From JABCYV01 sp963696025 (GTDB taxonomy: Bacteria; Acidobacteriota; Terriglobia; Terriglobales; Acidobacteriaceae): DNA of 64,000 nt. Made by a program: the position numbers and the translations under genes. The stretch spans positions 62,001-126,000 of the forward strand of contig CAVOII010000010.1 in assembly GCA_963696025.1 (NCBI GenBank). Reading direction: 5' to 3'. Positions 1 through 9,001 of this stretch are shown here, in pieces. The notes beneath the pieces are model-generated. The model had not been told where the DNA came from. It was given only the letters and a program-made list of their open reading frames with translations, and did not search any database. How positions within the stretch are numbered: position 1 is the first letter of the stretch; every line of letters starts with the position of its first letter.

Positions 1-444
1 TGCCCGCTGGAGCTGCGTGCGTGCCAGACGCTCATCGTTCACGGCCTTCAGGTATGCCTGGTAAGCTGCGGACACGTCGTTGCTCCGCACTCTTAGCAAC
101 AACTGGCCTTTTTTAACCACGTCACCTAGCTTGGCCTTAATCTCCACGACCCGTCCCGCAGCTAACGAGATCACTGGCACAGCACGCGCAATATCAGGCT
201 GTACAACGCCAGTTACATTCAGGGTCGGTGCGGCTTTGTGCTCGACTGCAGTTGCGAGCGGGAATTGCTCAGGATGGTCGACCTTAAAGTTGTTGGCATC
301 CAGATCCGGCTCGACGACGGCCTTGGGCGGCGCCTCCGCCTTTGGGTCGGTTTTGCCCTCATTGCAACCGGGGAGTAGCAAGCACAACACGAGGCAAAGA
401 GTTGTAGCCAGGGCCAGGCCGATAAATTTGATTGTCATTTTCAT
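1..444 (-). CDS. RND efflux periplasmic adaptor (CzcB/CusB-like), partial, N-terminal part only
   Basis: The left edge cuts this gene; 148 codons of the N-terminus are visible. It begins MKMTIKFIGLALATTLCLV and continues through a lipobox-like LLPGC, so it is probably a lipoprotein anchored in the inner membrane. After an acidic/proline linker comes the adaptor beta-barrel/lipoyl start, ending in GDVVKKGQLLLRVRSNDV, the hairpin motif typical of heavy-metal RND membrane-fusion proteins. Its ATG overlaps the TGA of the upstream TolC-like gene by four bases (ATGA), so the two are translationally coupled. Family knowledge: such adaptors link a CzcA/CusA pump to an outer-membrane channel. The pump gene is expected beyond the left edge. 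The metal or drug specificity cannot be read here. Confidence 0.85.
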   Translation of the reverse strand, partial: MKMTIKFIGLALATTLCLVLCLLLPGCNEGKTDPKAEAPPKAVVEPDLDANNFKVDHPEQFPLATAVEHKAAPTLNVTGVVQPDIARAVPVISLAAGRVVEIKAKLGDVVKKGQLLLRVRSNDVSAAYQAYLKAVNDERLARTQLQRA

Positions 445-1724
445 GGGATTGCCTCCCGGCCCACGGCCATATTCAATTGAGCGGCAGCCGTCAGGTACGA
501 GCCAACCAGGTTCAAGTAATTCAATTGCACACTACGGTAGTCACTCTCTGCGTTCAAAAAATCAAGAAGGGAGGCTCCCCCGTGCTGATAGGCAAAGTAA
601 ATGGTGTCGCGAACGCGCACCGACTGCTGCAGATATTTGGCTTTGTAGGGCCGCAGCAAGATTAGATTGCTGTCTACAGTGGCGTAGCCTGAATCCACGT
701 CGCTGAGCACCGATGCTTCCGCCGCGTCGCGCAGCCTCTCATTGCGCGTGATATCAAGCTGCGTGCGCAGCTTCTCTCCCTGATTGCGATCGAAAACCCG
801 CAGCGGAATGCCGACACTGACGCCAAGGGTGTTGATGCCAAATGGGTTGTTGTTGGATGAGTTATGCGTATACCAAGCGGCGAGGGTCGGATCGGTTGAG
901 CCGTTCGCAACCGCCAGCTTGTGATCGGTTTTTGCCTTGTCCACGGCTTCGACGGCAGCCTTCAGATCCGGCCGGGAGTCCAGCGCGATTTTTCGGAATT
1001 CATCCCGCGCCGCGAGTTGGTCGTTAAAGTCGAAAGGCCCACTCACGTCGAATTGTTCAATGGGAGTGCGATCGTTCAACAGCGTCAGCAGCTGAATCTT
1101 GGCTGTGCGCAGATTTACTTCCGCGGTTTGCACGTCCGATTCATACTGCACCCGCTGGAGCTCCAGGCGGTCGAGATCGATTTGCGCAATGTCACCGGCA
1201 TTGAATCGATCGCTGCTGATCTGAAGCACATGGTCGTAGTAGACCAGGTTGTCTTTTGCCAGCTGCAGGACGGCCTTGGCTTGCAGAGTCGAGACAAACG
1301 CGTTGCGCAAGTTGAAGAGCAGAGTTCGATCCAGATCGGCATGACTGAACTCTGCGATGATGGTCCCCTTTTTTGCGCTTTCCAGCCGCAGCTCCCGCTT
1401 GTGCCTTCGTTCGTGCAGATAGCTGATGCCGGGCGACTCAAAAGTGCCGGCGAAGGGCCGCCAGACCCCTTTATCAGGAGAGATTTGGGTTCCATCTATC
1501 GTTAGGCTGAAGTCCGGGTTCGGCCGCAGGTAGGCGGTGATTTCCTGTGCTTTCGACTCGTCGATGTTCAGCTTGTCCGCCAGCAACGTCGGATTGTTGG
1601 CTTCAAAGCGTTCGCGGACCTGCTGCCAAGTCAAGGATGTCTGCGCCCCAGCTTCTAAACTGAAACCGAGCAGAAGAAACAGTGCGGAACTCCGCCAAAG
1701 CGTCTTTTGCATCGGGAACTTCAT
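441..1724 (-). CDS. TolC/CzcC-family outer membrane efflux channel
   Basis: A 427-residue outer-membrane factor starting with a signal peptide (MKFPMQKTLWRSSALFLLL, cleavage near AGAQ). Two OEP repeats follow, with long helical stretches such as the region around ETAYLRPNPDFSL and the second repeat around DSRPDLKAAVEAVDKAK. The length fits CzcC-type channels. It would form the trimeric exit duct for the RND pump whose adaptor follows directly with an ATGA overlap. It is the first gene of the operon apart from the separate small gene upstream. A candidate promoter and a perfect hairpin lie in the 109-base leader. Specificity is inferred only from the CzcCB-like arrangement. Confidence 0.88.
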   Translation of the reverse strand: MKFPMQKTLWRSSALFLLLGFSLEAGAQTSLTWQQVRERFEANNPTLLADKLNIDESKAQEITAYLRPNPDFSLTIDGTQISPDKGVWRPFAGTFESPGISYLHERRHKRELRLESAKKGTIIAEFSHADLDRTLLFNLRNAFVSTLQAKAVLQLAKDNLVYYDHVLQISSDRFNAGDIAQIDLDRLELQRVQYESDVQTAEVNLRTAKIQLLTLLNDRTPIEQFDVSGPFDFNDQLAARDEFRKIALDSRPDLKAAVEAVDKAKTDHKLAVANGSTDPTLAAWYTHNSSNNNPFGINTLGVSVGIPLRVFDRNQGEKLRTQLDITRNERLRDAAEASVLSDVDSGYATVDSNLILLRPYKAKYLQQSVRVRDTIYFAYQHGGASLLDFLNAESDYRSVQLNYLNLVGSYLTAAAQLNMAVGREAIP

Positions 1725-1737
1725 AGTTAATTACGTG

Positions 1738-1753
1738 GCCGCTGTAAAGCGGC
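1738..1753 (-). promoter_or_regulatory. Perfect inverted repeat in the leader of the efflux operon
   Basis: GCCGCT, four bases, AGCGGC: a perfect 6-bp-arm inverted repeat ending 14 bases before the channel gene's start codon. It lies just downstream of the predicted -10 box, so it is either an operator at the transcription start or a hairpin at the 5' end of the mRNA that could affect translation. Seen directly; the role is inferred. Confidence 0.4.
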
Positions 1754-1762
1754 ATCGCCGCG

Positions 1763-1791
1763 GGTATACCGGGACAGTTGACAGTTTCCAA
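1763..1791 (-). promoter_or_regulatory. Candidate sigma70-type promoter of the RND efflux operon
   Basis: On the minus strand TTGGAA (1791-1786) and TATACC (1768-1763) are separated by 17 bases, each matching four of six consensus positions. The -10 lies inside the palindrome GGTATACC (1763-1770). Its position about 40 bases before the ATG at 1724 is suitable. Moderate to low confidence because the match is imperfect. Confidence 0.35.
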
Positions 1792-1833
1792 AGAATTTGA
1801 GATTTCGCCGCAAAAAGCGGTGCTGCCGGTGTA

Positions 1834-2259
1834 CTAACAGAATTGATGCGACGGGGGAGCGCGATCGGCGCTGTACGCAACGCGGACCGGTTGCGGCTGC
1901 CGGGACTGCTTGATGCTGACCTGTCCGAAGACCAGGCAGCTCGGACAGAACGAATAGAAGCTAACCAGGAGGGCAGGCGATGAGTGGAGACCCGTTAGTG
2001 ACGATTGAGATTTTTCGCCACCCGGGGCCTTGAGCGTGCGCTTGGATAAGCTTGACTCTTCCAGCTCGGGACGCATCGGGTGCAGGTCATCCGTAGCGGA
2101 AACAACGGGGAACAAGAGAACCAGAACGCAGCTCAAGAGCAGTATCGGCCGCATGCCACCGAGGCGCCGTGAACTCTGGGCACAGGCTGGATCACGTAGC
2201 CACAGCCAGGCGGCGGGCACCGCGAGCATCAGCCAGAGAATATTAAGCAGCAGTTCCAT
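1834..2259 (-). CDS. Hypothetical small membrane protein upstream of the efflux operon
   Basis: A 141-residue protein with two hydrophobic segments in its first half (MELLLNILWLMLAVPAAWLW and a second around ILLLSCVLVLLFPVV), followed by a polar region rich in Ser and Pro. No catalytic motif is recognised. It reads in the same direction as the RND genes, with about 110 bases between its stop and the channel start. I infer it is an accessory protein of the efflux locus, since small proteins of this look occur next to czc-like operons in Acidobacteriota, but no function can be stated. Confidence 0.6.
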   Translation of the reverse strand: MELLLNILWLMLAVPAAWLWLRDPACAQSSRRLGGMRPILLLSCVLVLLFPVVSATDDLHPMRPELEESSLSKRTLKAPGGEKSQSSLTGLHSSPALLVSFYSFCPSCLVFGQVSIKQSRQPQPVRVAYSADRAPPSHQFC

Positions 2260-2452
2260 TGTGCAACGAGGTTATCCCTCTGCTCAAGTCTGACAAGATA
2301 TCGAAACTAAGTCAATGTGACGCTGGGACTCGTCCGGGTGCAGACAGTTCCTTCGGTATCGCGGTTGCGGTTCTCGAAAATACCCCACAGTCGTTTGTCC
2401 GGCAGACGTGGACTCCCCTCCTGGCATTGGTCGCATCAACCCTCCGCCGACC

Positions 2453-3049
2453 TCAGAACCCGGGCGCGAAAGTATACCCGATGGACATGCCGAAACGCGC
2501 CGCCTGCGAAGAGGGAAACTCAACGTTGTTATGAATCAGGTAGAGGTGTGCCTCGGGACGAACAAAAAGATGTCCCCAAATGTAATAACGAATGCCGGCG
2601 CCGAAGTGGCCCATGAAATGGTTGCTGCTGACGAAATCAGTGCAACCGAGGAAGTTACAATTAACAAACGGCTGATAAAATCGCAGACTCTCCCAGCCGA
2701 TACCGGCCATTAGTTCGGCCTGGAGATGCTTTCCAAGCTTTGGAGCATAAATTCCGTTGAAGTCGTAGAACAGCGGACGGTAGGGCAATTGTCCGGCATA
2801 AAGATTTTGACTAGCCCTCCAGGCGAGTTCACCGCCGAATCCGAAGTTTTTCTTGATCAGGACGTCAGCGCTGAACGCTGGGTAAGCACCGCCCCTCTGG
2901 GAGACCGTGAAGCCGCTTGAATCGGGGACGGTACCTGAAGGCGCCGTCACCGTTCCTACACCAAAAGCGGCATCGAATTGTTGGGCAAAAGCACTAGTGT
3001 GCATCACACAGAACACGCCCAAAGCCACAACCATGCTTAACTTTCTCAA
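2453..3049 (-). CDS. Outer membrane beta-barrel protein, TTG start
   Basis: 198 residues. A signal peptide (MRKLSMVVALGVFCVMHTSA, then FAQ) precedes alternating amphipathic strands and a terminal GYTFAPGF, the aromatic C-terminus typical of small outer-membrane barrels (OmpA-like/OMP_b-brl family). The chosen start is TTG at 3049: a strong GGAGG (3056-3060) lies six bases upstream, and this start keeps the positively charged signal-peptide N-terminus. The first internal ATG (3034) would remove it. Divergent from the DinB-like gene. No ligand can be inferred. Confidence 0.75.
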   Translation of the reverse strand: MRKLSMVVALGVFCVMHTSAFAQQFDAAFGVGTVTAPSGTVPDSSGFTVSQRGGAYPAFSADVLIKKNFGFGGELAWRASQNLYAGQLPYRPLFYDFNGIYAPKLGKHLQAELMAGIGWESLRFYQPFVNCNFLGCTDFVSSNHFMGHFGAGIRYYIWGHLFVRPEAHLYLIHNNVEFPSSQAARFGMSIGYTFAPGF

Positions 3050-3259
3050 AATGAGCCTCCGAACGAAAACGTTATATTGCGATATATCAAACCCACTTTC
3101 TCGGAATTAGATGCGACCGATGGCCACCCGAATAGCGAATTTCATCGGCACAATCATAAAGTCTGTCTCGGGAGCGATTCAATCACCACCCGGGTACGCG
3201 CATGTAAAGAATGGTCAAAAAACCGTAAAGTCATTAAACTTGCTGTCCCCGGAGGCAAT

Positions 3260-3763
3260 ATGAGCTTAGGCGCAGCTCTCCTACCCGAATTCAATCAGGA
3301 GATGGCCAATACACGGCGGACGCTGGAGCGTGTGCCTGAAGATAAATTCGATTGGAAGCCACACCAGAGATCCATGACCATGGGACGTCTAGCCGCGCAC
3401 CTGGCTGAACTGCCCGGTTGGGCAATTGCCACCGTCGAAAAAGATTCGCTTGATCTTGCGCCACCGGGTGGTACCGGATTGCAACCGGGCACGGCAAGAA
3501 CGCGTAAGGAGCTTTTAGCCATGTTCGACGCGAACGTCGATGCGGCCCGGACTGCAATCTCCCGCGCCGGCGACGATCATCTCGCCCAAAATTGGACTCT
3601 GCTGGTTGCTGGCAATAGGATCTTCACGCGACCTCGACTCGCCGTCTTGCGTAATTCTGTCTTGAACCACAGCATTCATCACCGGGCGCAACTAGGGGTC
3701 TATCTGCGGCTGAATAACCTTCCGGTGCCGGCCATTTACGGGCCCTCCGCAGACGAGAAGTAG
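3260..3763 (+). CDS. DinB-family putative metal-dependent protein
   Basis: About 167 residues from the ATG at 3260, chosen because GGAGG (3251-3255) lies just upstream; an upstream in-frame extension to 3077 has no such signal. It is a four-helix-bundle DinB/YfiT-type protein. Candidate metal-binding histidines are in GRLAAHLAEL and in the C-terminal LNHSIHHRAQLGVYLR, matching the family's H-x3-H pattern. Family members include thiol (bacillithiol, mycothiol) transferases and metal-dependent hydrolases, but the substrate is unknown here. It precedes the TolC-EmrAB-type exporter by about 115 bases, and a functional link is unproven. Confidence 0.75.
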   Translation: MSLGAALLPEFNQEMANTRRTLERVPEDKFDWKPHQRSMTMGRLAAHLAELPGWAIATVEKDSLDLAPPGGTGLQPGTARTRKELLAMFDANVDAARTAISRAGDDHLAQNWTLLVAGNRIFTRPRLAVLRNSVLNHSIHHRAQLGVYLRLNNLPVPAIYGPSADEK

Positions 3764-3878
3764 CAAGTCCGTGGCAGCTTCAAGGCAACGGTTTGCATCT
3801 GCAAAGCTGCAAACAGAATCAACATACTTGCCTAATTGCATGGTCAGCTTCGTTCGATTGGTTAAGACCTTGAGCGTG

Positions 3879-5360
3879 ATGACACCAGCCTCGAAAAAGC
3901 GGCGTAAACGAACAGTTCCTGGCCTGATTGCCATGCTGATTCTCGCGAGCCTTGCTCTGATGGGGCAGACGGGGCAAACCCCGGGCGGATACTCCGAGAA
4001 CACATCGCCAACTCCTGGCCTTCCTGGCGTAGTTGGCGGGTCGTCGACTCAGAGCCCGTTTACGGGTAGCGTGCCGCAGGGCAAAGCTACCTCGGAAGTC
4101 TTGCCTCTATCTATTAAGGACGCAATTGACCTCGGACTGAAAAACAATCTTGGGCTGCTGCTGCAGAGTGACAGTACGATCAACGCTCGGGGACAGAAAT
4201 GGAAAGAACTGAGCGCCCTGCTTCCTAACTTGACGACAAGCACCAGCGAGAATGTCGCGCAAATTAATTTGGCAGCGGAGGGAATTCGGATTCCGATTCC
4301 TGGGTTTGCGACCATCATCGGCCCTTACAGTTTCTTCGATACCCGCAGCTATCTCACCCAATCTCTATTCGACCTGCACTTGCTCCAGCGCGAGCGCGGA
4401 GCAGCGGCGAACGAAAATGCCGCTCGCTACAGTTACAAGGACGCGCGTGACATCGTAGTACTCGCAACCGGGAATGCGTACCTGCAGTGTATCTCCGCGG
4501 CGGCGCGGGTGGACAGCTCGCAGGCGCAAGTGCAAACCGCGCAGGCTCTTTACGACAAGGCCGTGGACCAACAGAACGCTGGAGTCAGTCCAGCCATTGA
4601 TACTCTGCGCGCTCATGTGGAATTGCAAACCCGGCAGCAACAGTTGATTGTCGCTCGGAACGACTATGCCAAACAGAAGCTGGCATTGGCGCGTGTGATT
4701 GGACTGCCTCCTGGACAAATGTTCACGCTCACCGAGCAGGCTCCGTACCAGCCGCTGACTGCTTTGAGCATCGAGGAGAGCCTGCAACGCGCCTATGCGT
4801 CGCGTTCGGATTACCAGGCAGCGTTGCAACAGGCGCGGGCGGCAGAATACTTCCGCAAGGCAGCGTCGGCTGAATACTTGCCCAGCCTCGACCTGGCGGC
4901 AAATTACGGCGCCATCGGATTGAGGCCGGATAGCCTGCACGGAACCTTTGAGGTAACTGGATCGCTAATGATTCCGATTTTCCAAGGCGGGAAAGTGCAC
5001 GCCGATGTTTTGCAAGCTGAAGCCACGCAGCGGCAATACCGCTCTCAACTGGAAAATTTGCGCGGTCAGATTGACTACGAAGTACGCACCGCTCTGCTCG
5101 ACCTGGCGGCTGCGGCCGATCAGGTCGAGGTCGCCCGCAGTTCGGTCGACCTTGCCGATCAAACGCTGATCCAGGCCCGCGATCGCTTTGCGGCCGGAGT
5201 CACCGATAATCTGGAGGTGGTCCAGGCGCAGGAATCGGTCGCCTCGGCCAACGAAAGTTATATTTCCAGCCTCTATGCTCACAACCTGGCCAAGATCTCC
5301 CTGGCGCGAGCCATCGGATACGCCGAGGAGGGTGTGAGGCAATACTTGATGATGAAATAA
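3879..5360 (+). CDS. TolC-family outer membrane efflux protein
   Basis: Start chosen at the ATG at 3879 (MTPASKKRRKR, then a hydrophobic signal); longer in-frame starts at 3771 and 3840 add an unlikely leader. Mature residues carry two OEP domains with long coiled-coil helices, for example around LSIKDAIDLGLKNNLGLLLQ and the repeat ending NLEVVQAQESVASANESY. It has a long Pro/Gly/Ser-rich N-terminal spacer before the first repeat. With the two genes that follow it forms a complete tripartite exporter: outer-membrane channel, periplasmic adaptor and MFS pump. It is separate from the RND-linked channel at 441-1724. Confidence 0.88.
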   Translation: MTPASKKRRKRTVPGLIAMLILASLALMGQTGQTPGGYSENTSPTPGLPGVVGGSSTQSPFTGSVPQGKATSEVLPLSIKDAIDLGLKNNLGLLLQSDSTINARGQKWKELSALLPNLTTSTSENVAQINLAAEGIRIPIPGFATIIGPYSFFDTRSYLTQSLFDLHLLQRERGAAANENAARYSYKDARDIVVLATGNAYLQCISAAARVDSSQAQVQTAQALYDKAVDQQNAGVSPAIDTLRAHVELQTRQQQLIVARNDYAKQKLALARVIGLPPGQMFTLTEQAPYQPLTALSIEESLQRAYASRSDYQAALQQARAAEYFRKAASAEYLPSLDLAANYGAIGLRPDSLHGTFEVTGSLMIPIFQGGKVHADVLQAEATQRQYRSQLENLRGQIDYEVRTALLDLAAAADQVEVARSSVDLADQTLIQARDRFAAGVTDNLEVVQAQESVASANESYISSLYAHNLAKISLARAIGYAEEGVRQYLMMK

Positions 5361-5366
5361 CACTCT

Positions 5367-6629
5367 ATGGAACCAGCCACCGAAACTAGAGCGCCCGATA
5401 GTCCGACTGCAGCTCGCTCGGCTCCCTTGCCAGCAACCGAAAGAGACCTCCGCTGGCGGAGAGCCTCCAGCAATCCGCGATTCCGAATGGCGTTGATCAT
5501 TGGCGCGCTCGTGGTGCTGGTCGCAGGATTTTTTCTCTGGCGTTATTTCACCAGCTATGAGTCCACTGACGATGCTCAGGTCGACGGGCACTTGAATTCA
5601 GTGAGCGCGCGTGTATCGGGTCATGTGGAAAAACTGCTGGTGAACGATAACCAGTACGTTGCCGCCGGGACTCCGCTGGTGGAGATCGATCCCAGGGATT
5701 ACCAGGTTGCAGTGGAAAGAGCCCGGGCAGACTATGCTGCCGCCATGGCCGCGGCCCAGGCCGATCAAGTGAACGTTCCCATTACTTCGATCAACACCGG
5801 CAGTCAACTGACCGGTGCCCAGGCCGATGTGGAGAACGCGCGCGCCGGAATTTCGGTGGCCCGCCAGCAATTTGATGCTGCCCGCGCCCAGTTGCAACAG
5901 GCTGAAGCCAACGACGTCAAGGCGCAGAACGATCTAGGCCGCTACAAACAATTGGTTGACAAGCAGGAGATTTCGTTGCAGCAGTACGATCAGGCCGTCG
6001 CCGCGGCGCGAGCCAATGCTGCGGGAGTTGCGGCCGCGCGTGCTTCCGCCGCAGCCGCTGAGCAACAGGTGACACAGGCCCAGAGTAAGCTCGCACAGGC
6101 GGAAGCGAGTCTACAGGCGGCCAGAACCGGTCCTCAGCAAGTTGCCACCACCCGGTCCCGGGCCCAATCAGCTGATGCCCAGGCGCAACTTAAGAAAGCC
6201 GAACTGGACCAGGCCGAACTGAATCTGCAATATACGCTGATCGTGGCGCCGGTCAGTGGAATCGTCACCAATCGCACCGTCGAAGTAGGACAGAACGTCT
6301 CGATTGGTCAGGAATTAATGAAGGTCATTAATCTCGACGATCTCTGGGTAACTTCAAACTTCAAGGAAACCCAGCTCAGATATATGCAGGTTGGCCAGGC
6401 CGCCACCATCTACGTCGACACCACCGGCAAAGACTATAAGGGACACGTGCAAAGCATAGCCGGGGCAAGCGGCGCTATCTCCAGTTTATTGCCACCGGAA
6501 AATGCTACCGGGAATTACGTCAAGGTTGTTCAGCGAATCCCGGTGAAAATTACGTTCGATCCGGGTGAAACCAAGGAGCACGTGCTGCGGCCCGGAATGT
6601 CGGTTGAGCCCAAGGTGTGGATCCGATGA
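5367..6629 (+). CDS. HlyD/EmrA-family membrane fusion protein
   Basis: 420 residues. A cytosolic Pro/Arg-rich start, a single membrane anchor (ALIIGALVVLVAGFFLW, about residues 47-63), a lipoyl-like half (TDDAQVDGHLNSVSARVSGH), a long Ala/Gln-rich coiled-coil hairpin (about residues 115-285), the second lipoyl half (IVAPVSGIVTNRTVEVGQNV) and a beta-barrel domain. This is the EmrA/VceA architecture. It starts six bases after the TolC-like gene and its TGA overlaps the ATG of the MFS gene (ATGA). It would bridge the inner-membrane DHA2 pump and the outer-membrane channel. The substrate is unknown. Confidence 0.9.
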   Translation: MEPATETRAPDSPTAARSAPLPATERDLRWRRASSNPRFRMALIIGALVVLVAGFFLWRYFTSYESTDDAQVDGHLNSVSARVSGHVEKLLVNDNQYVAAGTPLVEIDPRDYQVAVERARADYAAAMAAAQADQVNVPITSINTGSQLTGAQADVENARAGISVARQQFDAARAQLQQAEANDVKAQNDLGRYKQLVDKQEISLQQYDQAVAAARANAAGVAAARASAAAAEQQVTQAQSKLAQAEASLQAARTGPQQVATTRSRAQSADAQAQLKKAELDQAELNLQYTLIVAPVSGIVTNRTVEVGQNVSIGQELMKVINLDDLWVTSNFKETQLRYMQVGQAATIYVDTTGKDYKGHVQSIAGASGAISSLLPPENATGNYVKVVQRIPVKITFDPGETKEHVLRPGMSVEPKVWIR

Positions 6630-8218
6630 GTTCGGCCGCACTCATCATGGATGGCGCTGCCGAGGGCCGTCCTGCAATTAATCCTTGGATTATCGCATTG
6701 GCGGTTACCCTAGCCACGTTCATGGAGGTACTGGATACCAGCATTGCCAACGTAGCGCTGCCCCACATCGCCGGCAGCCTTTCCGCAGGCACTGACGAGA
6801 GCACGTGGGTGCTCACGTCTTATTTGGTTTCCAACGCGATCGTGCTGCCGCTCAGCGGGTGGGTCTCTTCCATCATCGGACGGAAGCGCTTTTACATGAC
6901 CTGCGTCGCCATCTTCACGGTTAGCTCTCTGTTATGCGGTCTGGCCCCGAACCTGAGCATGCTGATTTTTTTCCGCGTGCTCCAGGGCGCAGGCGGAGGA
7001 GGACTGCAACCTAGCGAGCAGGCTATCCTGGCTGACACCTTTCCTCCCGCTAAACGCGGTATGGCGTTCGCCGTCTATGGGATTGCGGTAGTCATGGCAC
7101 CCGCGATCGGTCCTACGCTAGGCGGCTGGATTACCGACAATTACACCTGGCGATGGATCTTCTTCGTGAATATTCCCGTCGGCATAATTTCTCTGTTGCT
7201 GACCTCGCGGTTGATCCAGGATCCGCCCTATTTCAAGCGCAGGAAGTTCTCCGAACTCAAGATTGACTACGTCGGCCTCGGGTTTGTCGCTCTCGGCCTC
7301 GGAACTTTGCAGGTTGTTCTTGACAAGGGCCAACGCGATGATTGGTTCGAGTCTCACTTCATTTTGATCCTGTCGCTGATCTCAGCAGCTTCACTAATAT
7401 TCGTCTTCTTCTGGGAGTGGACACACAAGGACCCAGTCATCGATCTGCACCTGTTCAAGGAGCGGACCTTCGCGTCCGCCAACCTCATGATGTTCATGCT
7501 CGGATTTGCGCTACTGGGTAGTACGCTTCTATTGCCGCTTTTCATGCAAACGCTTCTCGGATACACCGCCGAACGAGCCGGCATGGCACTCTCCCCTGGC
7601 GGATTTACCATCATGGTGCTCATGCCTGTGGTGGGGTTCATGCTCTCCCGTTACGATGCGCGCCGGCTCATGGTTTTCGGGCTCTGTGTGCTCTCCTTTT
7701 CTCTGTTCCACATGACCGGTTTCGATCTGGAAATAGATTTCCGCGCGCTAGTGCTTGCTCGCATGCTGCAGTCGGTAGGAATGGCATTCTTGTTCGTCCC
7801 CATCAACACTGCTGCCTATGCATACCTGCCTCGGGAGAAGAATAATGCGGCTTCGGGTCTGATGAACCTGGCCCGAAATATCGGGGGTAGCGTCGGGATT
7901 TCGGTCGTGACCACCATGCTGGATCGCCGGACGCAATACCATCAGGCGACGCTTTCCAGCCATCTTTCCGCGTCCAATCCGAATCTGCGGAAGTTGCTCT
8001 CGGGCCTCGCTGGCACCATCGGTGGAAGAGGGGGAGCTTCAGGCGCAGACGCCACGCACAAGGCCTACGGCATGTTGCAAGGTACACTCTTTCGCCAAGC
8101 CAGCATGTTGGCGTACATTGATTGCTTCTGGATACTGGCGGTGGCGATCCTGGCCATGATTCCGCTGGCATTCCTGATGAAGAGACCGCCAACCGGCGGC
8201 GAAACAGCTGTCCACTAG
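6626..8218 (+). CDS. DHA2-family MFS drug exporter (EmrB/QacA-like)
   Basis: 530 residues from the ATG at 6626, which overlaps the stop of the adaptor gene (ATGA). Transport motif A-like and DHA2 signatures are visible: LDTSIANVALPHIAGSLSA in helix 1 (motif D1), SGWVSSIIGRKRFYM (motif A) and the helix-5 motif C around GPTLGGWITDNYTWRW. The hydrophobic pattern fits 14 transmembrane segments. It would export amphipathic drugs or organic acids using the proton gradient, in complex with the adaptor and channel encoded upstream. No adjacent regulator (MarR/TetR) is present. Confidence 0.92.
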   Translation: MSSAALIMDGAAEGRPAINPWIIALAVTLATFMEVLDTSIANVALPHIAGSLSAGTDESTWVLTSYLVSNAIVLPLSGWVSSIIGRKRFYMTCVAIFTVSSLLCGLAPNLSMLIFFRVLQGAGGGGLQPSEQAILADTFPPAKRGMAFAVYGIAVVMAPAIGPTLGGWITDNYTWRWIFFVNIPVGIISLLLTSRLIQDPPYFKRRKFSELKIDYVGLGFVALGLGTLQVVLDKGQRDDWFESHFILILSLISAASLIFVFFWEWTHKDPVIDLHLFKERTFASANLMMFMLGFALLGSTLLLPLFMQTLLGYTAERAGMALSPGGFTIMVLMPVVGFMLSRYDARRLMVFGLCVLSFSLFHMTGFDLEIDFRALVLARMLQSVGMAFLFVPINTAAYAYLPREKNNAASGLMNLARNIGGSVGISVVTTMLDRRTQYHQATLSSHLSASNPNLRKLLSGLAGTIGGRGGASGADATHKAYGMLQGTLFRQASMLAYIDCFWILAVAILAMIPLAFLMKRPPTGGETAVH

Positions 8219-8228
8219 AGAGACAACA

Positions 8229-8861
8229 ATGTACCGCGTCATTACTCTCGAGCGCGAATTCGGTAGCGGAGCCGCCCAGATCGGTTGCGAACTGGCGAAG
8301 CGGCTAGACTGGAGGTTGTGGGACCATGCCCTGACCGAAGAAATCGCCAAACTTGCCAAAGTGGACTGTTCCGCCGTCGAAGATTGCCAGGAGCGCGTGG
8401 ACAGCACCTTTCACCGGCTGGCCAAAGTATTCTGGCGCGGCAGCTATGAGCGCAGCATGGCAACCACTGGCACTGAAATCTTCGATGCAGATTGCATGGT
8501 CGAAATCGGCCAGCAGGTGATGGAGAAAGCCGCCTCTGCCGGCAACTGCGTAATCGTCGGGCGGGGAGCGCCATATTTCCTGCGAGAACGCGCCGACACG
8601 TTTTCCGTCTTCCTCTATGCCCCGCGGGTGGAGAAGATCCGGCGCCTCAGGGAGCTGGGCAAAAGTCAGAAGGAAGCAGAAGAATTAGTTGACACTGTGG
8701 ACCGTGAACGCATCGAATTCGTGAGCCACTATTTCGGCGCTGACTGGCCCACCCGCTGTCTGTATCACATGATGATTAACACGGTGATCGGCGATGAGAA
8801 CGTCATCTCGACAATTCTCGAGACCATGCATAGGCTCGAAGCAAAACTCGCGAACGTTTAG
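8229..8861 (+). CDS. Cytidylate kinase-like family protein
   Basis: 210 residues. The start MYRVITLEREFGSGAAQIG resembles the P-loop of the cytidylate_kin2 family (usual form SREYGSGGREIG-like). A second conserved block is GNCVIVGRGAPYFLRERADT, followed by an Arg-rich lid (PRVEKIRRLRE) and DRERIEFVSHYFG. Family members are predicted nucleotide kinases but are mostly uncharacterised, and this is unlikely to be the housekeeping CMP kinase. It lies ten bases after the MFS gene, so it is probably co-transcribed with the exporter. That would be an odd pairing, and the role is unknown. Confidence 0.75.
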   Translation: MYRVITLEREFGSGAAQIGCELAKRLDWRLWDHALTEEIAKLAKVDCSAVEDCQERVDSTFHRLAKVFWRGSYERSMATTGTEIFDADCMVEIGQQVMEKAASAGNCVIVGRGAPYFLRERADTFSVFLYAPRVEKIRRLRELGKSQKEAEELVDTVDRERIEFVSHYFGADWPTRCLYHMMINTVIGDENVISTILETMHRLEAKLANV

Positions 8862-9001
8862 CGGCTCCGGGTAAATCAAGCCACCCTGCCTTTGATTATC
8901 CTTTAGTAACTACCTACTTGCACCTTTTTCGTTGCACTTTAACACTGCTGAAATATCTCCGGACTATCATCTAGTGAAGGAAGCTGTGCGGAGGCTTGGA
9001 A

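Noticed and set aside
441..1505. Plus-strand ORFs opposite the TolC-like gene
   Set aside because: They are shadows of the minus-strand gene with low-complexity Arg/Ser-rich or patternless translations. The same applies to the other long antisense ORFs, such as those opposite cofH, priA and mtnA.
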